Source: Paenibacillus foliorum
Lineage (GTDB): Bacteria > Bacillota > Bacilli > Paenibacillales > NBRC-103111
Assembly (NCBI RefSeq): GCF_013141765.1
Contig: NZ_WHOD01000009.1
Span: forward strand, 62,001-126,000
Direction of reading: 5' to 3'
DNA length: 64,000 bases
Shown here: piece by piece, positions 24,991 through 33,774 of the stretch
How positions within the stretch are numbered: the first letter of the stretch is position 1
Layout: each line of letters begins with the position of its first letter
The notes under the pieces: generated by a model
Told to the model about the DNA's origin: nothing
The model's input: the letters and a program-made list of their open reading frames with translations, nothing else
Databases searched by the model: none
Made by a program: the position numbers and the translations under genes

Positions 24991-27150
24991 ATGCGCAATA
25001 GAGATACCATAAATAGAGAAGGTCAGAATAAAGATGACAAAGAACAGATGAACAATATAACGAAAAACATAGCTGGCAATAGCGGGAGCACGCCTTCCAA
25101 ACGGCCCAGTTGGTTCAGGAGAATAAATCGCAAGCGAACATGGCTATGGCTTGGTGGTACGCTGGTCCTTGCCAGCGCGATTTTAGCTGGAGGAGGCGCA
25201 ATTTGGGTACGCGGGCTGGATATTAGCAAGCTCGAGCATCCATTACCTGAACCGACGCTTATCATGGACCGCAGCGGTAAGCCGGCTTCGCAATTGTCCT
25301 CATCGCGAATTATTCCCGTGCCACTCGAGCAAATTCCGCTTGAGCTGCGCAATGCCATAATCGCTGTGGAGGATCAACGCTTTTATGAGCATGCAGGAAT
25401 TGACCTTTGGTCAATAGGTCGGGCGCTAATACGAGATCTGCGATCAGGATCACTGCAGCAAGGCGGCAGTACACTGACCCAGCAGCTGGCCAAAAATATG
25501 TTTCTGCAGTCAGACAAAACGCTCAGCCGTAAGCTGAAGGAAGCAGGCTATGCTCTCAAAATCAATCTGACGTACAGTAAGGATGAAATTCTGGAGCTGT
25601 ACTTAAACAGCATTTATTTCGGTGAGGGCAGATGGGGCGTAGAGGGCGCCGCTCAGGAATATTTCGCTAAGCCAGTGCAGCAGCTGAAGCTTGAAGAGTC
25701 GGCACTGCTTGCAGCGCTGCCCAAAGCGCCTACAGCCTATTCGCCGGCAAAAAACAAGGAGAAAGCTTTGGAGAGGCGCAATTTGGTGCTATCGCTAATG
25801 AAGGACCAGCAGTTCATCAGCGATTCCGCTTATAAACAGGCTTCTTCTATGCCAATCACACTTAAACAGAACAATCAAGAATCGCTCAAGGGCAAATATC
25901 CTTCCTACGTGGATTACGTTATCGAAGAGGCAGCGGCCCTGTACGGTTTTACTGAAGAACAAGTACTCACCTCGGGCTTGCGCATCTACACGGACTTGGA
26001 CCCAACGGTACAGCAAACCATGCAGGAGGTGTACGGGAACGACAGTCTGTTCCCGGAGAGCAAGCCCGACCAGCTGATGCAGAGCGGTGCGGTGATAATG
26101 GACCACCGTACCGGGGGCATCCGCGCTATGGTCGGCACGCGCGGACCGCAGGTATACCGCGGCTTCAACCATGCGACTCAGCTGCGACGCCAGCCTGGGT
26201 CCTCATTCAAGCCGCTCGCGGTGTATGGCCCCGCGCTCGAGCGCGGCTATACCTCAAGCTCCCCGCTGTATGACGGGGAGCTTAATATCGCGGGCTACCA
26301 GCCCAGAGACTGGGATGGTAGGACCCGCGGAGAGGTTACGCTGCAGGAGGCCATCCTCCGCTCGTGGAACATCCCCGCCGTCTGGCTGCTTAACGAAATC
26401 GGCCTCGATACAGGCCTCGATTTCGTGCGCAGAGCGGGGATTCCGCTCACGCCGGCCGACCGCAGCTTGAGCATCGCCCTCGGCGGCTTGTCCGAGGGCG
26501 TGTCGCCCCTGCAGATGGCGCAAGCCTATGGCGCCATCGCCAACCTTGGCGTGATGCAGCAGGCACACGCCATCGTCAAGGTCACGACCAAGGACGGGCT
26601 TCCCTTGGTCGAGGCCCAGGCGAAGCCGGCGGCCGTGACGCGGCCGGCCGTCGCCTACGACCTGACTTTACTGCTGCAGGAGGCAGTAAAGTCAGGTACG
26701 GGTCAGGCCGCCTCGCTGGGGCGGCCCGCGGCAGGCAAGACGGGCACGACGCAGCTGCCCGTCACGAAGGAATTCGCCGACATTGGCGGCAACGGCTCCA
26801 AGGACGCCTGGTTCGTCGGCTTCACACCGGAGCTGACCGCTGCCATCTGGCTCGGCTATGACCAGACCGACCGTAATCACTACCTTACCACCTCCGGTGG
26901 GGCGGTTCCGGCATCGCTCTTCCGGGAGATTATGAGCCGGGCTCTTCGCGATACGCCCGCTGTTCCATTCCCTATTCCGCCTGATTATCAGCCGAAGCTG
27001 CAATTGCCTCCTCCTGAATCACAACAACAGCAGGGCAAAGGCCGCGGCAATTCGGAATCATCTCAGATCAAGAAAGATGATCCTAAATTCAATCAGGACT
27101 CTGATCAAAGATCCCCGAAAGGAAAAAACAAAAAAAAGAACGATGACTAA
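24991..27150 (+). CDS. Class A penicillin-binding protein (PBP1A type)
   Basis: 719 aa. A cytosolic basic tail, one membrane anchor (about 50-72), then a GT51 glycosyltransferase with EDQRFYEHAGID (Glu127) and GGSTLTQQLAKN, and a transpeptidase with SSFK (Ser404), SWN (458-460) and KTGT (583-586). It polymerises and cross-links peptidoglycan outside the membrane. The C-terminus is a Gln/Lys/Asp-rich tail. The ATG with GGGGG six to seven bases upstream was preferred to GTG 24973. The transpeptidase half (about 26040-26950) is far richer in GC than the rest of the gene and the window. It contains a perfect 15-bp inverted repeat (26660-26697). Confidence 0.95.
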   Translation: MRNRDTINREGQNKDDKEQMNNITKNIAGNSGSTPSKRPSWFRRINRKRTWLWLGGTLVLASAILAGGGAIWVRGLDISKLEHPLPEPTLIMDRSGKPASQLSSSRIIPVPLEQIPLELRNAIIAVEDQRFYEHAGIDLWSIGRALIRDLRSGSLQQGGSTLTQQLAKNMFLQSDKTLSRKLKEAGYALKINLTYSKDEILELYLNSIYFGEGRWGVEGAAQEYFAKPVQQLKLEESALLAALPKAPTAYSPAKNKEKALERRNLVLSLMKDQQFISDSAYKQASSMPITLKQNNQESLKGKYPSYVDYVIEEAAALYGFTEEQVLTSGLRIYTDLDPTVQQTMQEVYGNDSLFPESKPDQLMQSGAVIMDHRTGGIRAMVGTRGPQVYRGFNHATQLRRQPGSSFKPLAVYGPALERGYTSSSPLYDGELNIAGYQPRDWDGRTRGEVTLQEAILRSWNIPAVWLLNEIGLDTGLDFVRRAGIPLTPADRSLSIALGGLSEGVSPLQMAQAYGAIANLGVMQQAHAIVKVTTKDGLPLVEAQAKPAAVTRPAVAYDLTLLLQEAVKSGTGQAASLGRPAAGKTGTTQLPVTKEFADIGGNGSKDAWFVGFTPELTAAIWLGYDQTDRNHYLTTSGGAVPASLFREIMSRALRDTPAVPFPIPPDYQPKLQLPPPESQQQQGKGRGNSESSQIKKDDPKFNQDSDQRSPKGKNKKKNDD
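26660..26697. repeat. 15-bp perfect inverted repeat inside the PBP gene
   Basis: ACCTGACTTTACTGC (26660-26674) and GCAGTAAAGTCAGGT (26683-26697) flank an 8-base loop. It encodes DLTLLLQEAVKSGTG near the KTGT motif and is an AT-richer patch in a very GC-rich stretch. Confidence 0.9.
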
Positions 27151-27154
27151 CACA

Positions 27155-27202
27155 AACAACCCGTTGAGGAGCCAGCTCTTGCCTACTCCTCAACGGGTTG
27201 TT
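27155..27202 (+). terminator. Terminator of the PBP gene
   Basis: A perfect 17-bp stem, AACAACCCGTTGAGGAG (27155-27171) with its complement at 27186-27202, followed by CTTTCATT. It begins five bases past the stop. Confidence 0.9.
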
Positions 27203-27581
27203 CTTTCATTCTTCCACACCACGGCCATTAATGCTTATCGTACCCTTTATTTAATCAAGTACCCATCCCGACTCTGTTACTAACCTTTTTCTATTAAATC
27301 CTCCATCTAACGGGAAAACCTCTAGCAAATTTCTCCCTCTCACGGTATTTCCCCAATCAATGACTACATTTGAAGGAGCATTTCCAGTTAATCTCCTTAC
27401 TGTTGAGGTGCGGGACGAATTAGCTCCAGAAATTCCAGTAAACCATTCGCTACCGTTCTCCCTGACAAAAGCTAGTTTGGGTTGTGCACCGTTTTATCTC
27501 GGTTCTTTTCCTCTGTTATTTATCTCTGTTATCTCTGTTATTTATCTCTGTTACCTCTGTTCTTTACCTTTGTTCTTTACC
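27203..27581. other. Intergenic stretch ending in simple repeats
   Basis: No gene was found in the first 300 bases. From about 27505 the plus strand becomes a run of CTCTGTTATTTAT and CTCTGTT units that merges with the Lys/Asp-coding repeat of the next gene. Plus-strand frames of 90-138 codons across this tract are artefacts of the repeat. Confidence 0.6.
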
Positions 27582-28655
27582 TCAGTCCTTATCCTTGTCC
27601 TTATCTTTATCTTTACCCTTATCTTTTTCTTTGTGCTTATCTTTATCTACAGCTTTGTTCTTTTCTTTATCCGTATCTTTCCCCTTATCCTTATCCTTAC
27701 TGCTGCCCTCATACTCGTCTTTCTCATACCCATTCTCTTTGTCTGAGGAAGAAGTAACATTACCGGCTCGTCGCCACTCTACAACATCCAGCTTCCATTC
27801 CGGCTTCGCTTCCTTCACATGGAATTCACTCGAAATCCTTTGTTTCAAAGCTTGCTCGAATGCTTGCCGCTCCATGGGGAGTCCCTTTAACAGCATTTGA
27901 AGAAACGCATCTGCGGAAGCACCCGTCAAGTGGATAACTGCGTTCTCCTTTGTTTGCACATACAGCTCCGTGCTTTTCCCTGGTGTGGACGAGTCCAGCT
28001 TTATGCGCAGCATAAGATCCTTGCTTTTCCATTCCATCGAGAGTTTCTCGATAAGCCCTGCTCCAAGCTGGGTTGGGGGTGTTTGTTTGGATTGGGCCGC
28101 TGCACCCTCCTGTCCTTTAGGCTGCGTTAATCCTGTAACAGCCGTCCCATTTGCTCCGGACTCAATAGATGGAGTTGGCAGCTGCGGACCTGCAATTTTC
28201 CCATCGACTCCTTCTCCAGCCTGGTTGACTGAAGCTGAATCTCCGCCCACTCCTGTCGCTGCAGCGGTTGGCAGTGCTGACGCTACGGCTTGGGAATTTG
28301 GCGGCACCGAGCCTTCCGACTGAGCTGCTGCAGTCTGCGGACTTGAGGCTTTTATATACGCCGCTTGCTCCTTACTGTTAAGAATAAGGTCCACCGTATC
28401 CCCCGCCTGCAGCTCAGATAGTGTTGATTTATGCATATTTCGGTATACCCATGCGGTTGCCGATAGTGTATACACAGTTTCTTTTCCATCAGCTGTTATG
28501 ACAAGCTTCTTTGCTCCATCCTCTATCCGAACAAAGTTGCCCTTGGTTTCCTTCGATATTTCGGCCGAAGCCGAGCTGTCACTAAAGCCCATGACACCAT
28601 ACGCAACCAATCCTACACATAGGCAGCTAATTATAATCCATGTGGTTTTTTTCAT
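27582..28655 (-). CDS. Exported hypothetical protein with Lys/Asp repeat tail
   Basis: 357 aa. A signal peptide (about 1-30, ending ASA) precedes a small beta domain (about 35-105, VRIEDGAKKLVITADGKETVYTLS and LQAGDTVDLIL), a low-complexity Ala/Gly/Gln/Pro linker, and a second conserved stretch (about 205-300, LSMEWKSKDLMLRIKLDSS). The last 50 residues are almost only Lys, Asp and Glu in KD/KDKG units. The protein is probably secreted or attached to the wall by charge. The repeat continues in the DNA past the stop codon, so tail length could vary. Function unknown. Confidence 0.8.
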   Translation of the reverse strand: MKKTTWIIISCLCVGLVAYGVMGFSDSSASAEISKETKGNFVRIEDGAKKLVITADGKETVYTLSATAWVYRNMHKSTLSELQAGDTVDLILNSKEQAAYIKASSPQTAAAQSEGSVPPNSQAVASALPTAAATGVGGDSASVNQAGEGVDGKIAGPQLPTPSIESGANGTAVTGLTQPKGQEGAAAQSKQTPPTQLGAGLIEKLSMEWKSKDLMLRIKLDSSTPGKSTELYVQTKENAVIHLTGASADAFLQMLLKGLPMERQAFEQALKQRISSEFHVKEAKPEWKLDVVEWRRAGNVTSSSDKENGYEKDEYEGSSKDKDKGKDTDKEKNKAVDKDKHKEKDKGKDKDKDKDKD

Positions 28656-28722
28656 ATAGTCCCTCCTCTAAATCTTGCCGGGTCCTATATAATTCGCAGC
28701 TGTCAATTAGTTTGTGGGCGCA

Positions 28723-29274
28723 TTACTCAACGGCATCCCATCTGTGGGCATATGCCTCCAGTTTAGGATGTAATACCGCGGATGGAGACAACCTCATGTC
28801 TATGAATAGCCGAAGCTTTTTGATCCACTCTTCAAAAGAATCAAAAGCTGCCATCGTATTGGCCATTTCCAAAGTCACGTAAACAAAATATGGCCCTTTA
28901 TCTTTCTCCGATAAGAAACGGAATGCCGTATCCATGGGTGTATATTTTTTGCGCCGTCCTTCCCAGCGGTCAATATGCGTTTCTATTAAAGGCTCCGCCT
29001 GCTCCAACATCTCATCCAGCAGCTCCTCCAGCTTGTCTGCTCTCCGGTAATAGGGTTCAGCGCCCTTCTCCCCCATTCGTCTCAATGTCTCCTCGTGCAA
29101 AGGGTAAAACACCACCTTCACCAACGACTTTTGCTCCGCCAATCCTACAACCCGCAGCAACTGCTGCATATTATAAGCTTGAAAGCTATCGTACACCCAC
29201 AGAGTGCCGCGCGGGCCCTCTCGTTCATCGTCTGGCACATACCCAAAAGGTACGCTGATAACTTGTCTCGCCAT
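28723..29274 (-). CDS. Hypothetical protein, 183 aa
   Basis: I do not recognise the family. The protein is soluble, with an N-terminal beta-like segment (MARQVISVPFGYVPDDE), a helical charged middle (DKLEELLDEMLEQAEPLIETHIDRWEGRRKKY) and a conserved-looking PYFVYVTLEMANTMAAFDSFEEW. ATG 29274 follows GGGAG by ten bases; an earlier TTG would add 15 residues. It is upstream of the Lys/Asp-repeat gene on the same strand, 67 bases apart, so they may be co-transcribed. Confidence 0.72.
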   Translation of the reverse strand: MARQVISVPFGYVPDDEREGPRGTLWVYDSFQAYNMQQLLRVVGLAEQKSLVKVVFYPLHEETLRRMGEKGAEPYYRRADKLEELLDEMLEQAEPLIETHIDRWEGRRKKYTPMDTAFRFLSEKDKGPYFVYVTLEMANTMAAFDSFEEWIKKLRLFIDMRLSPSAVLHPKLEAYAHRWDAVE

Positions 29275-29491
29275 GTCTTTACATCTCCCTGCTTCAGGCT
29301 TTTGCCCGACATTTTTCAATTAGTATACCATCCCGTCTCCCAATAATTCCAAAATAAAGGAATATTTCCGCTTCCGTTTGGCAAGCTTAATCAAAGGATC
29401 CATGCTGCTGTTTTATACAAAGCAAGCATTTCCAATCACACATTCACCATTTAAAAAATAATCCCCCATGGGAACAAAGGAGCTGGAACGT

Positions 29492-29638
29492 ATGTCCGAG
29501 AACAAAAAACACCAAGGCAATTATGAAGGAACTGCATCCATGGAAGCCGAAAATCAGGATATGGAGTTCGTCAACGATACCGTAGAAGGCACAAAAAACA
29601 CTAAAAACTTGAACGGTGCCATTACCAAAGAAGAATAG
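29492..29638 (+). CDS. Small acidic hydrophilic protein, 48 aa
   Basis: AAGGAG nine bases before the ATG opens 48 codons beginning MSENKKHQGNYEGTASMEAE and ending with AITKEE. The product is very hydrophilic with no Cys or Trp, like the small spore or stress proteins of bacilli, but I cannot name a family. A good intrinsic terminator 27 bases past the stop supports a real gene. Confidence 0.65.
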   Translation: MSENKKHQGNYEGTASMEAENQDMEFVNDTVEGTKNTKNLNGAITKEE

Positions 29639-29664
29639 CTACAGGTAAATAAAATATCCACAAG

Positions 29665-29698
29665 CGGTCTGGCCTAGATAGTGCCGGGCCTTTTTTTA
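29665..29698 (+). terminator. Terminator of the 48-aa gene
   Basis: GGTCTGGC pairs with GCCGGGCC (one G-U) across a 9-base loop and is followed by TTTTTTTATT. Confidence 0.8.
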
Positions 29699-30038
29699 TT
29701 TGCAGAGCATTTTGCCCTTGATTTCAATGCAGAAATGATAGCCGCAACTGCTAAAAAAACCAGAAATATCGTAAACGGTTATGGCTACGGCTATCGTTTT
29801 GCAGGTGGTGTTGAATAAATAAGCGATTGTATACACGCCTTGCCATAATTATCATAGCTACAGCTGCCTGTATCTTACTGATTTCAACAATAAAGTCCTT
29901 AAGGGACTTTTGAGAAGGCTTCTTTTTTGGCATATTTGAAGCTTCCTTTACTGCATGAAAACAACCAAATGAACAACCCCTTCCTACTCCTGATCAAGTA
30001 GTTCGGGATGGTTCACATAGTGATTGTTCAAATCAATT
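29699..30038. other. Intergenic stretch with one doubtful small ORF
   Basis: Apart from the doubtful 60-codon minus-strand ORF at 29751-29933 nothing was recognised. No terminator with a clear stem was found after the deoxyinosine glycosylase stop at 30039. Confidence 0.5.
29751..29933 (-). CDS. Doubtful small basic ORF, 60 aa
   Basis: ATG with AAGGA ten bases upstream. The product starts MPKKKPSQKSLKDFIVEISK, has an apolar central stretch (IQAAVAMIIMA) and a basic tail. Composition and ribosome binding site are compatible with a small membrane-associated protein, but there is no recognised family and the C-terminal third looks non-coding. Confidence 0.3.
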   Translation of the reverse strand: MPKKKPSQKSLKDFIVEISKIQAAVAMIIMARRVYNRLFIQHHLQNDSRSHNRLRYFWFF

Positions 30039-30560
30039 CTAATTATCGTCAAGCTCACGCCAAAAAGCCAGCTTGGCATCCAACGTCATCGTTCTCGCTG
30101 GACTCGAAGAGGGAAATGTACGATAGCTCAGTTCCTTACCCAGTCCTTTTTCCTGAAGACGGAGTAAAACACGCTTGCGATACAGCTGTTCTGCTGCCTG
30201 ACCGTTGAAAAACACCCTCTCCACGGCCGGATAAGCGTGAAAAAATGCAGCAAAATCATTTTCCTCAGGATCGCGAATGTCTGCATCCAGACTGCCTTCC
30301 CTCAAGCATGTCCCCAACACATCCCACAGTGCGATCTTGTGCTTCAATACAAATGCTAATCGATCCCCATAATCCTCGCTTGGCGAGGCTCCGTCTCCAT
30401 AAAGCTTGTATAGCAGCGGCCAGAAATGATTACGCGGATGCCCATAGTATTCCTGCTTGCTCAAAGATAATGCCCCCGGCATTGATCCTAGCACAAGTGT
30501 TGTACAAGCTTTGTTCACAACAGGAGGCAGTCCCTGCAAACGAACTTCTTGGTCAGCCAT
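30039..30560 (-). CDS. DNA-deoxyinosine glycosylase (UDG family 6)
   Basis: 173 aa. The uracil-DNA-glycosylase fold motif 1, GSMPG (25-29), is followed by YYGHPRNHFWPLL with Asn44, the hallmark of the hypoxanthine-DNA glycosylase group. A late FPSSSPA block replaces the usual HPS motif. The group removes hypoxanthine left by adenine deamination. ATG 30560 has AGGAG eight bases upstream. It follows the EamA transporter gene by 21 bases on the same strand. Confidence 0.88.
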   Translation of the reverse strand: MADQEVRLQGLPPVVNKACTTLVLGSMPGALSLSKQEYYGHPRNHFWPLLYKLYGDGASPSEDYGDRLAFVLKHKIALWDVLGTCLREGSLDADIRDPEENDFAAFFHAYPAVERVFFNGQAAEQLYRKRVLLRLQEKGLGKELSYRTFPSSSPARTMTLDAKLAFWRELDDN

Positions 30561-30581
30561 CACAATCTCTCCTAATCCAGA

Positions 30582-31466
30582 TTAAGCCTGAGTCGATTTT
30601 CGCAGCTTCGCATGCTTTAACGGCCAGTTTAAGAGCATTAATCCAGCGATGAACAATGCTGCGCCGCCGATGATATATAACGTGATGGGTTCATGGAAGA
30701 ACAGATACGACCAAAGAATCGAAAACAACACACTGCTGTTCCCGAACAGAATGAGTACGGAAAAACTCACTTTTCTCATGGCCTTAGCATACCAGTTGAA
30801 ACTGAGACCGGTAATCAACCCCAATAAAACTAACGCTCCAGCACTCCACAGGTTGAACGATCCGGTTGCATGAGCTTGGAAAGGCAGTGGTAAGGCCATG
30901 AGCAGGGAGCACCAAAAAAAGACCGAGAAATTCATATTTTCAGAATCCATCGATTGGATCAATACCTTTTGGCTTAGGACGTGGAAGGATGTCCCCACAG
31001 CAGCAAGTACAAATAGGAAAGTAGTCAAACCGCTGCCTGACACTATTTGGCCAATCGGTTGACCATTCCAGCTAATAAACAGCACTCCCATTATACAAAC
31101 AGCGGCGGCGGCCCATCCCCTTTTGGAGACATGCTCCTTAAAATAAAAGGCGGAAAGCAGCAGCAAAATAACCGTTTGAATCGGACCAATTAAAATATTC
31201 CCATACGAATAACCGCTCGACAAAGCGAGGTTCTCAAAGTAATAATTACACGATTTACCTAGCGCTCCTATCCAAATCCACTTGTGGTTCAGACGAATCC
31301 GCAGCTTCTTGTCTCTCCAAAAAAGCAAAATGCCCAAAAAAACAATGCCCAACGAAAACCGGGCAAAAGTAATCGTTGCGCTATCCACCATAACTCCCGC
31401 TGTTTTAACTAATATTCCTACAAAGCTCCATGATAAAATGGCGAGAAAAAGTAGAAAGTATCCCAT
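30582..31466 (-). CDS. EamA/DMT-family transporter
   Basis: 294 aa with about ten hydrophobic segments in two EamA repeats, starting MGYFLLFLAILSWSFVGILVK. The second repeat begins near FLFVLAAVGTSFHVLSQKVL. Family members export or import metabolites; the substrate cannot be read from sequence. AAGGAG is 11 bases before the ATG. It appears to head a two-gene unit with the deoxyinosine glycosylase, probably without functional link. Confidence 0.9.
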   Translation of the reverse strand: MGYFLLFLAILSWSFVGILVKTAGVMVDSATITFARFSLGIVFLGILLFWRDKKLRIRLNHKWIWIGALGKSCNYYFENLALSSGYSYGNILIGPIQTVILLLLSAFYFKEHVSKRGWAAAAVCIMGVLFISWNGQPIGQIVSGSGLTTFLFVLAAVGTSFHVLSQKVLIQSMDSENMNFSVFFWCSLLMALPLPFQAHATGSFNLWSAGALVLLGLITGLSFNWYAKAMRKVSFSVLILFGNSSVLFSILWSYLFFHEPITLYIIGGAALFIAGLMLLNWPLKHAKLRKSTQA

Positions 31467-31565
31467 GCTGTTAGTTACTCCTTAACTACATATTACACAA
31501 CCCGCTATAAAACGATATGCTTATTGTATCACAGCTAAGTAATACTTTTATCCTCAACCAAAAAG

Positions 31566-31614
31566 AAAGCCCTTATTGTACGCAATCCATGAGATTGCAC
31601 ACGATAAGGGCTTT
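31566..31614 (-). terminator. Terminator of the glgC unit
   Basis: AAAGCCCTTAT (31566-31576) pairs with ATAAGGGCTTT (31604-31614), with an inner GCAATC/GATTGC pair. The minus-strand tail is CTTTTTGG. It follows the 24-aa ORF by 27 bases. Confidence 0.85.
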
Positions 31615-31640
31615 TTACATGACATGAAGCCAATAGTATC

Positions 31641-31715
31641 CTATCCACGCAGTAAAGATTCCGCAACATCCAATACGAGTCTTGATAGCCCCTGGGCAAA
31701 TTTCGATTCGCTCAT
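31641..31715 (-). CDS. Micropeptide ORF (24 aa) downstream of glgC
   Basis: GGGGAGG eight bases before ATG 31715 is as strong a ribosome binding site as any in the window. The 24 codons begin MSESKFAQGLSRLVLDVAES and end LLRG, giving an amphipathic helix with an apolar Leu/Val/Ala face. It begins 33 bases after the glgC stop and ends just before the operon terminator, so it should be co-transcribed. I know of no family. Confidence 0.5.
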   Translation of the reverse strand: MSESKFAQGLSRLVLDVAESLLRG

Positions 31716-31748
31716 ATCCGGAACCTCCCCTTTTACAACCTAGCGTAA

Positions 31749-32984
31749 CTAGTTGCTATAACCGTGCAGCATAGCCCATTGCTCTCGGGAATAATAGGGG
31801 GCATACAGTGAATTCGCGTCCTCAGCCTCAGCGGAATTCATATAAGGACGGCGTACCACTAAAGCATTCGGAGCAACAACAGCTATTTCATCCTCGTGAC
31901 CTTCGATGACCACGCCATCCTCAAGGATCGCTCCTTCTCCAATTATGGCATGAGAAATTCGTACATCACGACCGACTGATACATTCGGCATCAACACACT
32001 GTCATGAATCTGGCTTTCTGCACCTACCCTCACTCCGGCAAACAGTACCGTGCGGGATAAGGTCCCCTGTATTTCGCAGCTACGGTGTGCCAAGGATTGT
32101 ACAATATTCTTTTGTGGAAATTCGGAATACAGTCCCTCAGCATACTGAGAACGACTATACATGGGCCATACCTTCGGCTGCAGATTTAATTCCTTAGCTT
32201 GCCCTCCAAGTAAATCCATATGGGCTTCCCACAAGCTTTTGACTGTACCTACATCACGCCAGTATCCTTTGAATGGATAGGCAAAGAGCTTGCCATTAAG
32301 GTGCAGCATCCGAGGGATTAGATCTTTACCAAAGTCATGGCTGGAGCGAGGGTTTTGGGAGTCCTCTATAAGCTGTTCCCGTAAATAGGACCAACGAAAA
32401 ATATAAATACCCATTGAAGCAAGATTACTCTTGGTTTGGGTCGGCTTTTCCGTAAATTCGGTAATCCGCATAGTTTCATCCGTGTTCATAATACCGAAGC
32501 GGTGAGTGTCTGCCCAAGGAACCTCCATAACGGATAATGTCGCATCCGCTCCATGCTGCTTATGAGCCTCCAATATAGAACGATAGTCCATAGAATAAAT
32601 ATGATCACCGGATAAAATTAATACATGCTCCGGATTATGCTCATCGATATAGTTAATATTTTTATATATGGCGTCAGCTGTGCCTGTATAGCAATTCGTA
32701 CCTACAGTCAGAGGGGATAACAAGGATACGCCTTCTTGCTTGTCTCCATCAAGCCCCCAAGGCTCTCCACTGCCAATATGTCGGTGCAGCGATTCTGACT
32801 CATATTGGGTCAATACACCAACGGTTTGAATGCCTGAATTAGCACAATTGCTTAAAGGAAAATCTATAATACGGTATTGGCCGCCAAAGGGTATAGCAGG
32901 CTTAGCCAGTTTCTTAGTAAACGGGGATAATCTACGGCCTTCTCCACCAGCCAGCAGCATGGCAATACATTCCTTATTTGTCAT
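31749..32984 (-). CDS. glgC: Glucose-1-phosphate adenylyltransferase
   Basis: 411 aa. The nucleotidyl transferase motif [20 protein letters not shown] is at the N-terminus, with [14 protein letters not shown], the sugar-phosphate region FTEKPTQ, and a left-handed beta-helix C-terminus ([19 protein letters not shown]). It makes ADP-glucose for glycogen. ATG 32984 with GGGAGG ten bases upstream is preferred to a start 19 codons earlier. No glgD, glgA, glgB or glgP is in the window, which is unusual since Firmicutes often carry these together. The nearby maltodextrin enzyme fits alpha-glucan metabolism. Confidence 0.94.
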   Translation of the reverse strand: MTNKECIAMLLAGGEGRRLSPFTKKLAKPAIPFGGQYRIIDFPLSNCANSGIQTVGVLTQYESESLHRHIGSGEPWGLDGDKQEGVSLLSPLTVGTNCYTGTADAIYKNINYIDEHNPEHVLILSGDHIYSMDYRSILEAHKQHGADATLSVMEVPWADTHRFGIMNTDETMRITEFTEKPTQTKSNLASMGIYIFRWSYLREQLIEDSQNPRSSHDFGKDLIPRMLHLNGKLFAYPFKGYWRDVGTVKSLWEAHMDLLGGQAKELNLQPKVWPMYSRSQYAEGLYSEFPQKNIVQSLAHRSCEIQGTLSRTVLFAGVRVGAESQIHDSVLMPNVSVGRDVRISHAIIGEGAILEDGVVIEGHEDEIAVVAPNALVVRRPYMNSAEAEDANSLYAPYYSREQWAMLHGYSN

Positions 32985-33115
32985 TTCGAATCTGCCTCCC
33001 ATTGTCCGTTTGTATGGTCTTATTAAACGTACAAGCCCCATTTTGAAACATTTTCCTTTTCCGGACGGCAGCTCCTAACGGTGAAGTTATGTGCTCACGA
33101 GATATATAGAACTTG

Positions 33116-33709
33116 TTAAGTATCGCCCAACTCATCAGGACTACCGTTCTGTGTGCAATCCTTCTGATGCCCGTGTTCAAGCTTGCCTACCAATTTGTCT
33201 AAAAGCTGTTCCATACGATCTAATCGTTTTTGGATATCGATGTTTTCTTTCTCAGCCTGATAGTTGATTGCGAAGCTCAATACGGATTCCTGTTTGTCAC
33301 GCGCCGCCTGCCTGTTCTGGCTCATCAGAATAACAGGAGCTTGAAATGCAGATAAAGTCGACAAAAATAAATTAAGTAAAATAAATGGCGGATCATCAAA
33401 TCGCAGTGGGATAACAATCAAATTCCAACTCATCCAGAGGGCCAATAACAGAGAAAAATAAACGATAAATGACCAGCTTCCTCCGAAACAAGCTATGTTA
33501 TCGGCTAGGCGGTCAGGCCATTTGCTTCGCTTTTCCTGCTGCTCAATTAAATGTGTCTTGATACGCCTTTTATAATCATTAACCATTTCAGTTACTCGTT
33601 TAAGCTGCTCGGTATTAAGTGGTTGTACATGCTCCCTCTCCAACTCATCAACGAGTTTTTCCTGAAAGCCATGCTTGTCCTTCTCCTCGCGCAATAGTTG
33701 CTCTGACAT
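33116..33709 (-). CDS. DUF1003 membrane protein
   Basis: 197 aa. Charged N-terminal region (1-70), then two membrane helices (about 75-97 and 105-130) with the family motifs RLADNIACFGGSWSFI and PFILLNLFLSTLSAFQAPVILMSQNR, and a C-terminal coiled coil (ENIDIQKRLDRMEQLLDKL). The role of DUF1003 is unknown. It lies between the GH13 enzyme and glgC on the same strand, 65 and 131 bases away. Confidence 0.88.
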   Translation of the reverse strand: MSEQLLREEKDKHGFQEKLVDELEREHVQPLNTEQLKRVTEMVNDYKRRIKTHLIEQQEKRSKWPDRLADNIACFGGSWSFIVYFSLLLALWMSWNLIVIPLRFDDPPFILLNLFLSTLSAFQAPVILMSQNRQAARDKQESVLSFAINYQAEKENIDIQKRLDRMEQLLDKLVGKLEHGHQKDCTQNGSPDELGDT

Positions 33710-33774
33710 TAAGATACCTCCTTATCCAAAAGGTTATCCTGCCTCTTTTATAGAAATCTTTCCGATTTGGGTCT

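Noticed and set aside
27360-27900. Plus-strand ORFs of 90-138 codons rich in Leu, Phe, Tyr and Ser
   Set aside because: They are the antisense of the Lys/Asp repeat and give artificial hydrophobic repeats; the minus-strand gene has a signal peptide and domain structure.
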